From contig OW121855.1 in the NCBI GenBank assembly GCA_933228895.1, positions 47,134,698 to 47,198,697 on the forward strand: DNA of 64,000 bases. The letters run 5' to 3'. The position numbers and the translations under genes are program-made. The notes under the pieces are model-generated. The model made no database searches. It was given only the letters and a program-made list of their open reading frames with translations, and had not been told where the DNA came from. The first letter of the stretch is position 1; each line of letters starts with the position of its first letter. This document shows, one piece after another, positions 39,101-49,860 of this stretch. This DNA is from Platycnemis pennipes (lineage: Eukaryota > Arthropoda > Insecta > Odonata > Platycnemididae).

Positions 39101-42100
39101 GCCCATTTAGCTGGGTATATTGTAAATAAAACCGTTCTCAGGAACTGCCAATAAGTTGATACCCTTTAACATTAATCGTTAAAGTAGTATTAGGTAGAAT
39201 GCTACCAGTGATGTATCTTGACGTGTTTGTAAAATCTTTTTAATCCTCAGTAAGCTGTGTGTGAGCGCGAATCCTTGATGATATAGTAGTTCCATGGTAA
39301 CGAATGTTTTATTTTTAAGTATATACCGAAAAGACCGTAACGGGAAGCCTCATCTATTTAATAGCAGCCTGGTGGTATAAATTGAAAATATGCTTCACGT
39401 AAGTTGAATTTTTTGTCCAATTAACTCATATTTCCTATTACTTGAGCGAGTCTAAAGTATCCAAGTTTTCAAAATAATTTCAGCAAAAATCTCAGCCAAT
39501 ACTTTTTTTTTCGCTCACCTCCTCCTGCTCCCTTGTACTCTCGAGTCAAACTTCAACAGCTGTTCTCTCCCCTCCCCCCTTTTCCATCCCTGCTCTGCTT
39601 TTATTTCTTTTTCCAAGAGGGCGAGAGGGTTAGGGGTGGTGGCTCATTTGTGAATGGAACCGCGCTAGCATTTCTTCGTCTATACATCGGGATAGAATAT
39701 TCATTTCTATGTTAATCCGAATCTTTTTTTTTATTTTTTATTTATTCCTGCCCGTTTTCCTGGCCGTCTCTCTCCCCTTTCAGCCAATCCATCGCTCTTA
39801 AATAGCTATATAAATTCAGAAAAAAGGGGACTGAAGGAGACCTCGGCGTAATCAATTGGTCAATACTTGGCGCACTCTTCTTCTTTTGGGCTCTCCTCTT
39901 CCTCTCTTTCCATCCCCCCCTCCACGGCTGCTGCGCCCTATCTCTCTTCGTCATCACATCTCCATCTTGTTTTCAACGGCCTTCTTCTGCTGATTTTTTG
40001 GCCAATTTCTATTCCAATTTTGTCCATGTTAATGGAAAAGTTGCAGCCTTACTTACGCACACTCCCGCTTGTTCCGTGGTGATTGAATTGCTATCGTATA
40101 AAACGTGCTCGGGGACTTCAAGTGTGCTTATCAAGGTCTACACACAATGTATTGCATGGTAGTACGAATCATTTGGAATATGAAAAAAGTAGTTTTGAAA
40201 TGGAAGAATTTATCGATTAAAATGACAAGAATAAAATTGCTGTTAATTTTCCCTATTCAATAGCTTTAGCCTTAGACGTAGGGAAATAAAACGGACTAAA
40301 ATTTTGTTGTTAAATTACTTGTTTCCGTGACTGTGTTTTCAACGCTTATGAGTTATTTAGGTTAGGAGTGGGAATGGGGTGTTGGTGTTTTGATGAGTTA
40401 CACGGTGAATTAGCCCATAAACCAATTGGTAAAAGGAATTGTAACTGTGAAGAGAAGCTTTCCGTATTACCAGGAGGATTTGTTATAGTTAGATTTTCCT
40501 CAGGAAGTACAGTGAAAGAAAAGCAAAAACTGGCAATCCGGACTAAATAATTATCATTTTTAGTTTATGCGAGCGCAAAGATAAAAGATATGGTACAAAC
40601 ATGGTGGTTTGCCTGGACACTTTAGTTATAGATTAGGTACGCGGATAATTTATGAAAATTTTGAATTATTCCTTTTGCTTGAAGGTAATTTGAAAAGGTT
40701 TTTGTCAGTGCTTCAACTGCTAAGTTTAAATCGCACCGGATAACCTAACGTAATCCTAGTATTTTCCTAAGAAAAACACCGTACCCATTCCCTAGGTTAA
40801 ATTTTGAGTCAGAGAAAAAGGTAGGTACTGTTTTGATTAATACGCAGAATAAATTCCCACAAAAACAAGAATTAAATGTATTTATTTATTCTTGCCTCTA
40901 TTGTCATATATTGAATTTAGATGTAGGTAGCTGTATTATTTTTTTCCTGCTTCTGATTTTATTCTGAAGTGAGTTTAAAATAATTTTACCCGTCACTTAT
41001 AATTGCAAAGATTACTAATTTATCAGCTAAATATGGTACAAAACACTATTTTAATTACCTCATGAAATTTTGCCGTCATTTTAGTCGGCGTAGGCATGTA
41101 GTAATGCTGAACGAGTATTTTTTCCGTTACTTGCTGTCACTCCAGTATCGAAGGTAGTAGGTAGCATACTGTTTGTGGAGGCCCTGGGTATTCAAGTCCT
41201 CAGCTCTAATTATCACGGCTTAATGGTTCCAGTTTTCACTGATTCTTCATTCTAAGCCATTTTTTCATGCACATCAAAATAACGCACAATTCGTCGTTCT
41301 CAGCTCGGAAATGTTTATACAGAATTGGAGTCGAAGCTTTTGTGGCTCGCGCTAATATTGTGAAAGGTTTCGATTGAGAGAGCTCAATATGAATTTGAGG
41401 CTACGGGAAGGATCAATACTCATTCACATCCTTTCTGATCTCTTATGGCTCAAATTTGGGATGTGACTGAGCAAATCGCAATGTACCAATTGAATGTTAA
41501 TTGCTTGCGATCAAGTGGTGAGCCAGGCAGACTATCGGACTGCATGAGTAAATAGACCTTTTAAATAGATGGCCGAAAACATTTTTTTAAGGAAATATCG
41601 AACGAGAAGGCCAGGTTTGAGGTTCACATTTAACGAGATGTGACTGCATGCTTTCAGTTTTACATATCCGTGTGGCGAGCACCAGAGCGGAGCTTAATCC
41701 TTACTGATTTGTTTCAAAATGTCACGGCTTACGAAATTTGTTCATGAGTTGGCATTCAAAGACCAGGCTTCCAGTTTCATGCGATGTAGTTGTACTTCCC
41801 ATGGCTACCAATTTGTTTCTGATAAAGAAATCCAGATATGGCAGAATTCTGAGAACAGAACTTTGACTCGGGAAGGATACTATTCGTCCTATTCATCATT
41901 CAGCATATTCATTCATTGTAATCTCTTTTATCTTCACTTAACTCGCTAACAGCTATCGCGAGCAATGAATCTTTGGTAGAGATGTTTCTGAACCCTTCAG
42001 AGTTGACTTCCTTTCGAACATTGGTCTTCTTTTCCTTCTTGTTTAGTTTAAAAATGATGATCATATTGTACTTTATAATACGTGTTGTAAATGTGGTGAA

Positions 42101-42540
42101 ATCCTTGTAGTAAGTACATCTTTCCTTCTCCTCATACCACTGAAGAAGCAATTGAACTTCATTCAAGGCCATAGTAAGCCAGTGATTAACTTTTAATTGT
42201 TAGCATATTACTGCAACTCCATCACATCATACCCTTGCAGGTACGCAAACCCTACGAATACAGCTTAAATTCCACTTCAGATTTATCAATTCATTTCAGA
42301 CACGGCATATGGTGTCGCACAGATTATTTATTAAAATATCCCATTTTTTCCAATTGTAACATTAAACACTTGTTAATTTAATTAATTAAAAAATTGAATT
42401 AAATTCGATTAACATATTTTCATTAATTATTTGGAATGACATTTAAAGTATCTTTAAATTAACGTTCCTCAATTCTAATGTACGATGTCACGAATATATG
42501 TGAAATTCCATTCATCTATGCCATACGGTTTGAGGGGATT
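36170..42540. other. No supportable gene; one CpG-rich island
   Basis: 37150-37900 is CpG-rich and C-skewed, with a C12-type run near 37540; open frames there are compositional. A pyrimidine-rich patch is at 39520-39600 and another at 39880-39960. 41155-41205 has a weak B-box-like GGGTATTCAAGTCC. The rest is AT-rich and unremarkable. Confidence 0.5.
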
Positions 42541-42544
42541 AGAT

Positions 42545-42750
42545 TAGTGTAATAGCTAGACTACTGACTTTCCAACCCTAGGACCCTGGTTTGAGTACTC
42601 ATAGGGGCAGATTTTCCAATAATACACGGCTTCTTACTTGGGTTCCTTGTTGAGAGCACTTCAAGTACAATATATCGCCCGTCAGATGGGCATTAAAACG
42701 TTGACCCTTTGGCACTTTTCGTTAGGAAAAAGTTAATGCCAGACTTTTCT
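42545..42750 (+). mobile_element. tRNA-derived SINE copy
   Basis: The head contains AGTGTAATAGCTAGACTACTG (A-box region, trimmed) and, about 35 bases on, CCCTGGTTTGAGTACTC (B-box region). The body has GAGAGCACTTCAAGTAC, then CCCGTCAGATGGGCATTAAA, then CTTTGGCACTTTTCGTTAGG, in the same order as the copies at 44.2 and 45.3-45.5 kb. Similarity fades near AATGCCAGAC. The match of head plus body across copies shows a dispersed SINE and not a solitary tRNA relic. Confidence 0.65.
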
Positions 42751-42759
42751 CCGCCCTTC

Positions 42760-44175
42760 TTTCGTTTTCTGAAATGTTTCCAACAATTATCCTGCACTTC
42801 TATATTGTTCAAATAACCTTATTTTTTATTTGACACCTCTGAATAATAACTAATGCTACTAGGACAGGCTTGACTCGCGGCAGTGAAGTGTGATTGGTAT
42901 TTCAAGCAAATGTATTATAGGAAGGAGTATGGCCTCTAGGAAGAGAGTCACGTTATCAGTGAGTGTTGAGGTACTTCATCAGAAGATCTCTTGGTGGGGG
43001 ATTTATTGATTTATGTGGGTTATAGGTAATTGAACTCCACCTTTGTATCTGTCAAGAAACGCCTTTTTGTGAAGCGAATGAGGGAGATTGAAGGCTCTTT
43101 CCAGGTGTGTTTGGGGATGGATTCAGAAAATACACTGAATGTGGAGAAGACAAATATTAGTGTGCTAGATATCGAAGAGGAAGAGAGGTAAATATCTCGG
43201 CGTGAATCCTAAGCTGTTACTGAAATAGGATCGAAAAGATATTAAGCGGTTGCAATGCCAACATTTATGATACACGGTAAAATTTATGCTACAGGGGGTT
43301 AAATATGGAAAAATAGAAAATGAAAATTTTCGGCTTGACCTACGATAGTAGAACCAAGAGTTGACGATAGGAAACGTTGGCCTTATTCCTGACATTTTAG
43401 GGTTTCTAATAGTGTTTACATGAGTAAATTAATGATAATGAAGTCATTTTATTTTAATGCAGTTTAGAGTCATCTTGCAACTACTCGTATATACGGTCTT
43501 CTGATTCCAAGAACAGTGTATTTGTTATCCATCTCTTATGACATAATTTCCTTCTCCTGGAATCTCTTTACTCCAGCTAATCCTATTTTGAAAAAAATGA
43601 GATTTTCTCATAATATCTCTTAAATTAAAGAAATATTACTCCCGTCTAAAAGTGGAAAGAATAAAAAATTGTATTAATTTTTAATTTAGTGATTTTTCGA
43701 ATACGTTATTTAATCCTCCGTAAAATTATATATATCACACTCGATTGTCAGAAAATTGAAAGCCATTTGAAGTGGAAATAAGAGCCGCAGTGGCGATTGA
43801 TGTTGTCGTGAAGGTTTATTAATTAAAATCTAGGTTACTGGTTTCATTTATTCAGCATGAAAATTATATGAAGTGGTTGGGCCTAAATTTCTAAATATCG
43901 AAGGGGTGTGTCATTGTTAATGAGTTTCCATTATTAAATACACCCGGTTCGCGCTCATGAAATATTTAGTCAGGTTTTAGTGACGTGTGCGATAGGATGT
44001 CATGTCCCTAGGTATGCCTTAGCGTTTTCATGTGTCGAATCAGATTTGCCGAGTTAAAACTTTGAACTCGCCAATGCTCCCATGAAATACTTGAAAAACA
44101 CGAAACGTACCGTTCGCAATTTTCTGACTTTTTACTCTTTACCACTTGTGCCAGCTGTTCGCCCTAGACGCCGGT
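42760..44175. other. No supportable gene; possible RT trace
   Basis: Mostly AT-rich. Near 43110-43200 a plus-strand reading with a frame change gives ENTLNVEKTNISVL followed by GKYLGVNPKLL. This weakly recalls the L-N-x-x-K-T-x-x-x-V...KYLG pattern of non-LTR reverse transcriptases. It is too short and broken to annotate as an element. Confidence 0.4.
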
Positions 44176-44180
44176 GAGGA

Positions 44181-44395
44181 TCTAGGTGGTGTAGTGGCTA
44201 TAGTACTGACCTCCCCTTCCGAGGACCCGGGTTCAAATACAGCCAATGGTAGAGATTTTTCATTCCTATATCGGTCCGTACCTGAGATCTACGTGGAGAG
44301 CACATTGAGTTCAGTACTCCGTCCGTTGGACCGGACGTTAAAGCACGGACCCCTTGGTGCATATCGTTCAGAGCAGGCTGATACCGATTTCATTC
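44181..44395 (+). mobile_element. tRNA-derived SINE copy, best preserved
   Basis: The head has GGTGGTGTAGTGGCTATAGT (A-box region) and CCGGGTTCAAATAC (B-box region), separated by about 35 bases. In the body, GGAGAGCACATTGAGTTCAG, then GGACCGGACGTTAAAGCAC, then CCCCTTGGTGCATATCGTTC, and a stretch with GAGCAGGCTGATACC. The same blocks occur at 42.55 kb and, in reverse orientation, at 45.26-45.48 kb. The 3' boundary is uncertain and may extend to the LINE tail starting at 44477. An internal polymerase III promoter is inferred from the boxes. Confidence 0.75.
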
Positions 44396-44476
44396 TATTT
44401 GCTCCTTCCTTCGTTCCTTGGAAAATTTCTAACTCCTCCCAAATACCCATCTACCCTAACCGGTGCAAAATGCCTT

Positions 44477-44588
44477 CTACATCTACATCTACATAATACC
44501 CTGCAAGCCACCATAAAGGTGTGTGGCAGGGGGTGAACTCTCACCAAACATGCACTACATAACATGCATAAAAAAAGGATTAGTACCT
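44477..44588 (-). mobile_element. LINE 3' end with part of 3' UTR
   Basis: Plus-strand reading starts CTACATCTACATCTACAT and is followed by the conserved hairpin (CCCTGC...GCAGGG, inner CACC/GGTG, loop ATAAA). It then has TGCACTACATAACATGC, a short A-run and GGATTAGTACCTC. In reverse complement this last part equals the 3' UTR end of the 48.4-49.0 kb copy, where AGTACTAATCC precedes a T-run. It carries no coding sequence and is a 5'-truncated insertion. Confidence 0.8.
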
Positions 44589-45259
44589 CAGATGTCGGTC
44601 GCCTCCTCCGAATAACTAAGTAATTCGACTCATTTCCCATCCCTCTCCAAATTTTCTCCTCCGGATGAGGAAGTTAAAACCTATCACTCCTCGCTTGCGG
44701 CAAGATCTTCTCTTCCAAGTATGCTTCATTGCTTCTCTAGTGGCTCGCTATTATCTCTCTTTGCTTGCTTACTCTCCGTCTCGTCTAGTTTTCTGCCTCC
44801 CCAGCTCGTCGTCTCTCTCTTGTTCCCCGATCGCGCTGATTTGCCACTTTTGCTGTTTCCGCCCACTCTATCTTGATGCTGATGCCGCAAAAGTAGGATG
44901 GTCTACCGTTTTCTGCTCTTTAGTTAAATAAACAGCTTCTTTAATGTAATTAATTGACACCTTAAATAATGTGACTTGAATGCCTGCCTGAGTATTGTTT
45001 CCCCTGACTGGTTCAGAAACTAATATTATGTTAATTCACAAGTCCTATTTTTACTTACGAATTAGGAATTCACGAATTAAACAATGGATTAATAATTCAG
45101 CAATACATGACATGACTGCCCATAACAAATTTGACAATGCTAATAATACATATTAGTAGTTTGGGGAAGGTTCCCCTAATTCATAATCACCATGCAGTAT
45201 AGGTGGGTAAACCTGATGGAGGCAGGAATTATTCAGGGAACGGTGTAAGAGTGTAAAGA

Positions 45260-45477
45260 AATCCGGTCTCAGAATTGCCCGATGTTAATAAAGGGTGCTA
45301 TGGAGTCCGCGATTTAACGTCCCATCCGATGGGTAGTGTACTGGAGTCGAAGTGCTCTCCAAACAGGACTGAACAAGAAATCAGAATAGTAATGCAAAAA
45401 TATCTGCTACTGTCGGTATACGAACCCGGGCCCTCGGGATAGACCAATGTTCTACCCAAAACACCAAGTAGATTCCT
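45260..45477 (-). mobile_element. tRNA-derived SINE copy, reverse orientation
   Basis: In reverse complement: GTGTTTTGGGTAGAACATTGG (trimmed A-box region), then GGGCCCGGGTTCGTATACC (B-box region), GGAGAGCACTTCGACTCCAG, GATGGGACGTTAAATCGCGG and a decayed 3' part. The order and content match the plus-strand SINEs at 42.55 and 44.18 kb. There is no clear flanking duplication. Confidence 0.7.
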
Positions 45478-45656
45478 ACATTAACAAAAATTTAAAATTT
45501 ACTTCCAAGAGGTTTCTTTTCTTCCAAATTCAATGAAAACGATTTTGATGCCGTTATAAATCAACATCGTCACTTTCTTCCTTACTTGACGGATAATAAT
45601 TACGGATTTGTGAGATTTATTTTTTTAGGAATACCACTTTGTCTTCCCCAAATAAT

Positions 45657-45664
45657 ATTGCCTA
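45657..45664. repeat. Target-site duplication, left
   Basis: ATTGCCTA directly abuts the left end of the MITE and is repeated exactly at 46036-46043 next to its right end. Confidence 0.9.
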
Positions 45665-46035
45665 TAGGGATGGGTCGGTTCGGTTCTTCGGTTCTCGGTT
45701 CCACCGGTTCTTGAGCTTAGAACCGGAACCGGAACCGAGGCCAAAAATAATCGGTACCGAAAAAATTGGCGCGAAAACCAGTTTGAAACCTACTCACACT
45801 CCGAAAGTGGAGGCTTCACATTAAAACCTGGTGAAATAGTGTACTTAGATGCTTCAAAGTCGCGAATTATTCTAATTCAGTCTCTGAAAATGATTATTGA
45901 ATACCTTATCTTACCAATGAGCAATGCAAAGTAAGTGGTAAATTAAGAACCGGAACCGAGAATCGGAACCGAGAACCGAAGTTAAGAACCGAACCGGAAC
46001 CGGAACCGAAAAAAAGTGGAACCGACCCATCCCTA
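45665..46035. mobile_element. hAT-type MITE, 371 bp
   Basis: The element has perfect 17-bp terminal inverted repeats: TAGGGATGGGTCGGTTC at the left and its exact reverse complement at 46019-46035. It is flanked by an exact 8-bp duplication, ATTGCCTA. TAGGG-type ends with 8-bp duplications are characteristic of the hAT superfamily (established knowledge), so this is a nonautonomous hAT-type element mobilised by a transposase supplied elsewhere. The sub-terminal regions on both sides are built from short GGTTCC/GGAACC repeats in opposite orientation, giving an extended imperfect foldback; the centre (about 45775-45940) is unique and non-coding. The small open frame crossing the left end is incidental. 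Confidence 0.9.
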
Positions 46036-46043
46036 ATTGCCTA
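46036..46043. repeat. Target-site duplication, right
   Basis: Exact second copy of ATTGCCTA, completing the duplication around the MITE. Confidence 0.9.
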
Positions 46044-47860
46044 TTATTATCTCTTCTAGCGCATGAAAAGTCATTATTTCTCCACATGGCATAGATTTCA
46101 TTACGGTACCATTTCGACCTTCCTTGGTCTGCTCTTATGCATGCTTCCTCAATGACCATAATATCTGTCTCATTCTCCTAGCATCATTAGTACACGACAC
46201 TGGACATTATTGTCAGTCTACTTTTTTTTCAATTGTCCGATCGTCCAAACCCTCTAGGTTGCCACCCTTCTCATGATCGTCCTAACATACTTCTTTTATG
46301 CTTTCAAGCGTCTTTGTGAGTACCTCTCTACTCTGTGCAATCTGCGTGCCTCATCGAGATAGGTAAATGGTGCGGCTTCGATTTTTCTTTCGGTTGAGCC
46401 CCGAACCGGAGAATGAGTGAAGTTTCATTCCTTGGAACTCTCGCAACCTTGGCAATATATCCGGGCATTCTTTTTTTCCGTGGAGGTTTCTGTGTCAGTG
46501 CAATTGGGTGGGGAGAAAGAGGGTGACGTGAGGAGGAAGAGGGAGGGAGGGGGATGAGAAGGGATGGGGCGAGCTTCCGAGCTTCAAGCGGGTGATAATT
46601 AATTCGATATTTTATTTACGCGCATCGATTGACGGACGTAAAGCGACAAATACACTCTGCGCGCTGCGTCAAGCGTACTTGTTTACGTTTTAGTGGTGGC
46701 ACAATTATTGCTGGGAGTGCCTCAGAGCAATCCTCCTCCCCCCTCTCGGTCCCCCACCCTCCTATTGCTGCCTCATCCTCCGGGGCGAACGAACGAGCAT
46801 TTTGAGCCACGGAGGCTCAAATGCGCCGGCCCACTCAAATCCGTTCCCGTCCTCTCCTCTCGTTCCCCCGTCTCTCTCTCTCTCTCTCTTTCTCTCTCTA
46901 TACATCTTCCCGCCCCTCTCCTTCCCCTCTCATCCTCCTCCCGTGTGTACACTTCCCATTTTCCCCGCCTACATTTCTCCTCTCGTGTTACATACAAGTC
47001 TTTCTCTCCCTCCCTCCCTCTCGCTCTTCCCAACGCCATCTCCCTCACGGTTTTCTCATTAACTTTCCCTCCCGATTTCCTTTCTTTCTTCCATGTCTAG
47101 GTCCACTTTTATCCAGCCCTTCCCACACACACACCCCCTTCCTCTTTCCCTCATCCCTCCCGCTCTTTCTCTTCTTTTTTTCATTACCTCCTAGTCCTTC
47201 GCAAACTCTCGTTTGCTCTCTCCTTCGCTCCAACGCTCTACATATCTCCCACTTCCTCCCTTCCTTCTCCTCACTCACACACGCGAGAAAAAATATAAAT
47301 CTTCTCCTCCTTTCCCTTCTATTTACAGTCCCCTTTTCCCTTCTCCAGCACTCCATACATCCTCTCTCTCTCTGCTCCTCACTCCCTTTCCACTCCACAT
47401 CATGAACACTTGCCCCTCTCCCAATTCCCCCTTTGCTTCTACTTTCCGACCAGTGTTACCAACCAAAAAAAGTTCCCATGAACCATCCGACGTGTGCTTC
47501 GAGAAGAAGCCATTATTCCATATGCCGTAGTTGTACCCCGAAAAGAAAACTACTATAGAAGGAGAATATGGTTTTGAGGATTTTGGGGCAGTGACCATCG
47601 TTTAAAATTAGTTAAGTCTTTTCGCTGCTATTTCAGAAGTCACATTGTGGAAGTGAGTCATGCTCACTGAGTGATTCAACCCGAAGGTTGGTCTTTGATA
47701 GGTGAGAGCTCACCCCATGCGAAGCCAATGGCGTGTGAAATTCACACATTCAGGGTAGGGGGACCAGTTCCTTTCCCGCCACCTGCGATTTCCTACGAAG
47801 TTCTGACTCGCGAAGGATCATTCGAATCGCGAGTATTTTAGATGCGGGTGTCCAGAAAGG
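46044..47860. other. Polypyrimidine and CpG-rich tract, no supportable gene
   Basis: 46370-46830 is CpG-richer, and 46830-47420 is almost pure C/T with a TC dinucleotide run at 46871-46900. All long frames here (up to 194 codons) are Ser/Pro/Leu/Phe or Arg/Glu/Lys low-complexity translations and I do not accept them as genes. CCAGTGTTACCAACC at 47450 resembles the inverted-repeat word at 50666 and 51600. Confidence 0.6.
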
Positions 47861-47867
47861 CTCTTGC

Positions 47868-47920
47868 CCGGTATTTGTACCCGGGACCCTCCGGTCAGTA
47901 GCTCAGTGCTCTACCCACTA
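47868..47920 (-). repeat. tRNA-like SINE head, reverse orientation
   Basis: In reverse complement, TAGTGGGTAGAGCACTGAGC (A-box region) is followed by GGGTCCCGGGTACAAATACC (B-box region). The body beyond it does not obviously match the SINEs at 42-45 kb, so it may be a second tRNA-headed family or a different subfamily. Confidence 0.55.
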
Positions 47921-47967
47921 ATTACGTAACGCTAATTACCTCAAAGTGGTAATTAGCATTACGTAAT
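47921..47967. repeat. 20-bp hairpin next to the SINE head
   Basis: ATTACGTAACGCTAATTACC and GGTAATTAGCATTACGTAAT are reverse complements with one mismatch in 20, separated by seven bases. The left arm abuts the 5' end of the tRNA-like head. Confidence 0.8.
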
Positions 47968-47969
47968 AT

Positions 47970-48419
47970 ATGGTTGTCCCTTAAGGAGCGTTTTTGAAGA
48001 ACAGGGAAGCTATTTGCCTTTTATTTAGGAATTCTAGAAAAAATTAGTTAAAAAACATTTCCTTTTAAAGATTTGAAATCTTGTTCTCAGTGAGAAGAGA
48101 ATCAGCGCGAATAGGATGGCTTTGAAGTGTGGATGAGGAGTACGAAGGAGCTAATTTGAGTGAAGACGAAGGAAACCGAAAATCTTTTAAGCATGGTAGA
48201 GAAAGGAAAGAAAATGGGTAGGATAATTAAGAACGATGTGCCAAAGCAGATGGAGGAGCTAAATGACTGAAGAAAAGAGTTATTTGGAGATAAGGGTGAG
48301 CTGATTAAGAAATAGGAGAGGGGTTTTCCTCCCTTGAAGTTTGGTTAGATATATGTATATAAGAAGATCGAAAACGGTTGGTAATAAAGGTAACCAGTGC
48401 CTGTTCAAAGACTTTACCA
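47970..48419. other. No supportable gene
   Basis: A-rich, G/A-skewed DNA without recognised content up to the LINE boundary. Confidence 0.45.
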
Positions 48420-48972
48420 CCATAGATTAACGAACTTGAACGTGTGCAGCGAAAATCGGCAAGATTTGTAAAGGGACGGTATGATAACCTTATTATTGTA
48501 ACCAGTCTATTAAATAAATTAAATTGGGAATCATTGTCAGATCGCAGGTTGAAATTTAGACTTAATCTCTTAAATAAATTCCAAGACCATATTTTCAGTG
48601 ATGATGTTAAAAATATTTGGTGGACCCCAACTTACTATGGTAGACTGGACCATAATCACAAAATTAGAGAAATAGATTGCCGAACAGACAAAATGTCCTT
48701 TTTTTCTCGTACTATTAGGGATATGAATAACGTTAAATGTATTTAGTACGAGTGTAGCAATGGTTAACATTGGTAGCTGCATGTTGGCATAAGGGCTTAT
48801 AGCTAACCCAACTAATGGCATGTTTTTGCATGCATGTTTTGCTATTTTCATCTTTTTTTAAATAGCGTAGTTTTGAACAGTACCTATAAAAGTACTAATC
48901 CTTTTTTATGCATGATATGTAGTACACACCTTTATGGTGGCTTGCAGGGTATTATGTAGATGTAGATGTAGA
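48420..48972 (+). mobile_element. 5'-truncated LINE with RT C-terminus and tail
   Basis: The copy begins abruptly inside the reverse-transcriptase ORF, continues through its stop and a roughly 220-bp 3' UTR, and ends in TAGATG repeats. The UTR contains AGTACTAATCC, a T-run, the hairpin region (CACACACC-type stem, TTTAT loop, GGTGGC) and TGCAGGGTATTATGTAGATG, which are the reverse complement of the short copies at 21.8, 24.8, 44.5 and 57.6 kb. This copy therefore identifies those short repeats as tails of one LINE family. Simple-repeat tails of this type fit CR1/L2-like elements, but the clade is not settled. I saw no clear target-site duplication. Confidence 0.75.
48426..48746 (+). pseudogene. 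LINE reverse-transcriptase C-terminal fragment
   Basis: The open frame encodes about 106 residues: NELERVQRKSARFV at the start, then IVTSLLNKLNWESLSDRR, RLNLLNKF, and near the end KMSFFSRTIRDMN before the TAG stop. This is the familiar C-terminal region that follows the catalytic domain in CR1/L2/jockey-like LINE proteins (L-E-x-V-Q-R, S-V-T-x-M-L-x-x-L-x-W-x-x-L-x-x-R-R, FFxRTIxxWN). The catalytic YxDD part is absent because the copy is 5'-truncated; an in-frame stop lies directly before the first residues. The fragment has no start of its own and is very unlikely to be expressed, although the frame itself is uninterrupted, so the insertion is fairly young. Confidence 0.75.
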
Positions 48973-48974
48973 TA

Positions 48975-49855
48975 GCATACTAGAATGATGATGCATTAAT
49001 CCTAGTATGTCCTCTGGCGGCATCTCATCACATATCTACAGTTGGAATTTATATTGGGAACTTCCTGAAATTTTGTAACAGGTTTTCAACTTCTCATTTC
49101 TTATTATATTAGCATCAGAAACTTAAAAGTGCTTAGCTACCTTTTATCTCGCCACCTTTTTTCAGTCCTCTTTTTCTGTTTCCAGTAGGTTATAGGGGTA
49201 AAGATAAGTCGACTGACGGTTGGCACGACACCATTTGATCAAAAAAAATATATTAAAATATATATATATATATATATATATACGTTCGTCCTAACGTTGC
49301 AAGGAGATAGTTGATTCGCTACCCTTTGATGGAATAACCGACACGTTTTCAAGCACTTTATTTTATGACGTCTTTTAGCTGGCATGTGTTATGAATGAGG
49401 AATTAACGATGAATGTACGTTTTATTAAATCTTTTTCTATTGCTTATCAAAGGCAAGCAAAATTTGTTGAAATGCGAAATTCACTCATAGGCTCATGCTA
49501 CCCTGTGCTTAACAAAAATTAATTAAGTCTGACTGCATTCAATTCATGTGCTGTAATATGGTTCTGGCAATTTTCCTCCCGAGTGTGTGCGTATGTATGT
49601 ACATTGCACACCGTCCTCAGGGATAATATAAATTCGCTTTGATCTGAATTGAACACATTCCACCGTGGATTGCCGAAGAGTGCGTATGAACGAGTCGTTA
49701 CGCACGCACGCGGTCACGAAATGCGCGTAATTCGGGTCTCCCGCTTGCCGTGTCAATCGATTTTGCAAAAATCAGCACCATAGTTTGTAAACAAAGCTCG
49801 CATTTGCATGCAGAGTTGCGGCGTTGGAGCCCAAATATATATTATTATATACATA
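48975..49855. other. No supportable gene
   Basis: AT-rich DNA including a long AT run at 49258-49281. 49550-49760 is somewhat GC-richer without a recognised product. Confidence 0.5.
49258..49281. repeat. AT dinucleotide microsatellite
   Basis: About twelve uninterrupted AT units. Confidence 0.85.
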
Positions 49856-49860
49856 ATATT

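Noticed and set aside
41155..41205. SINE head
   Set aside because: Single weak B-box-like word without A box or body.
46821..47405. 194-codon plus-strand open frame
   Set aside because: Pure polypyrimidine composition giving Ser/Pro/Leu/Phe runs; the opposite strand is open too.
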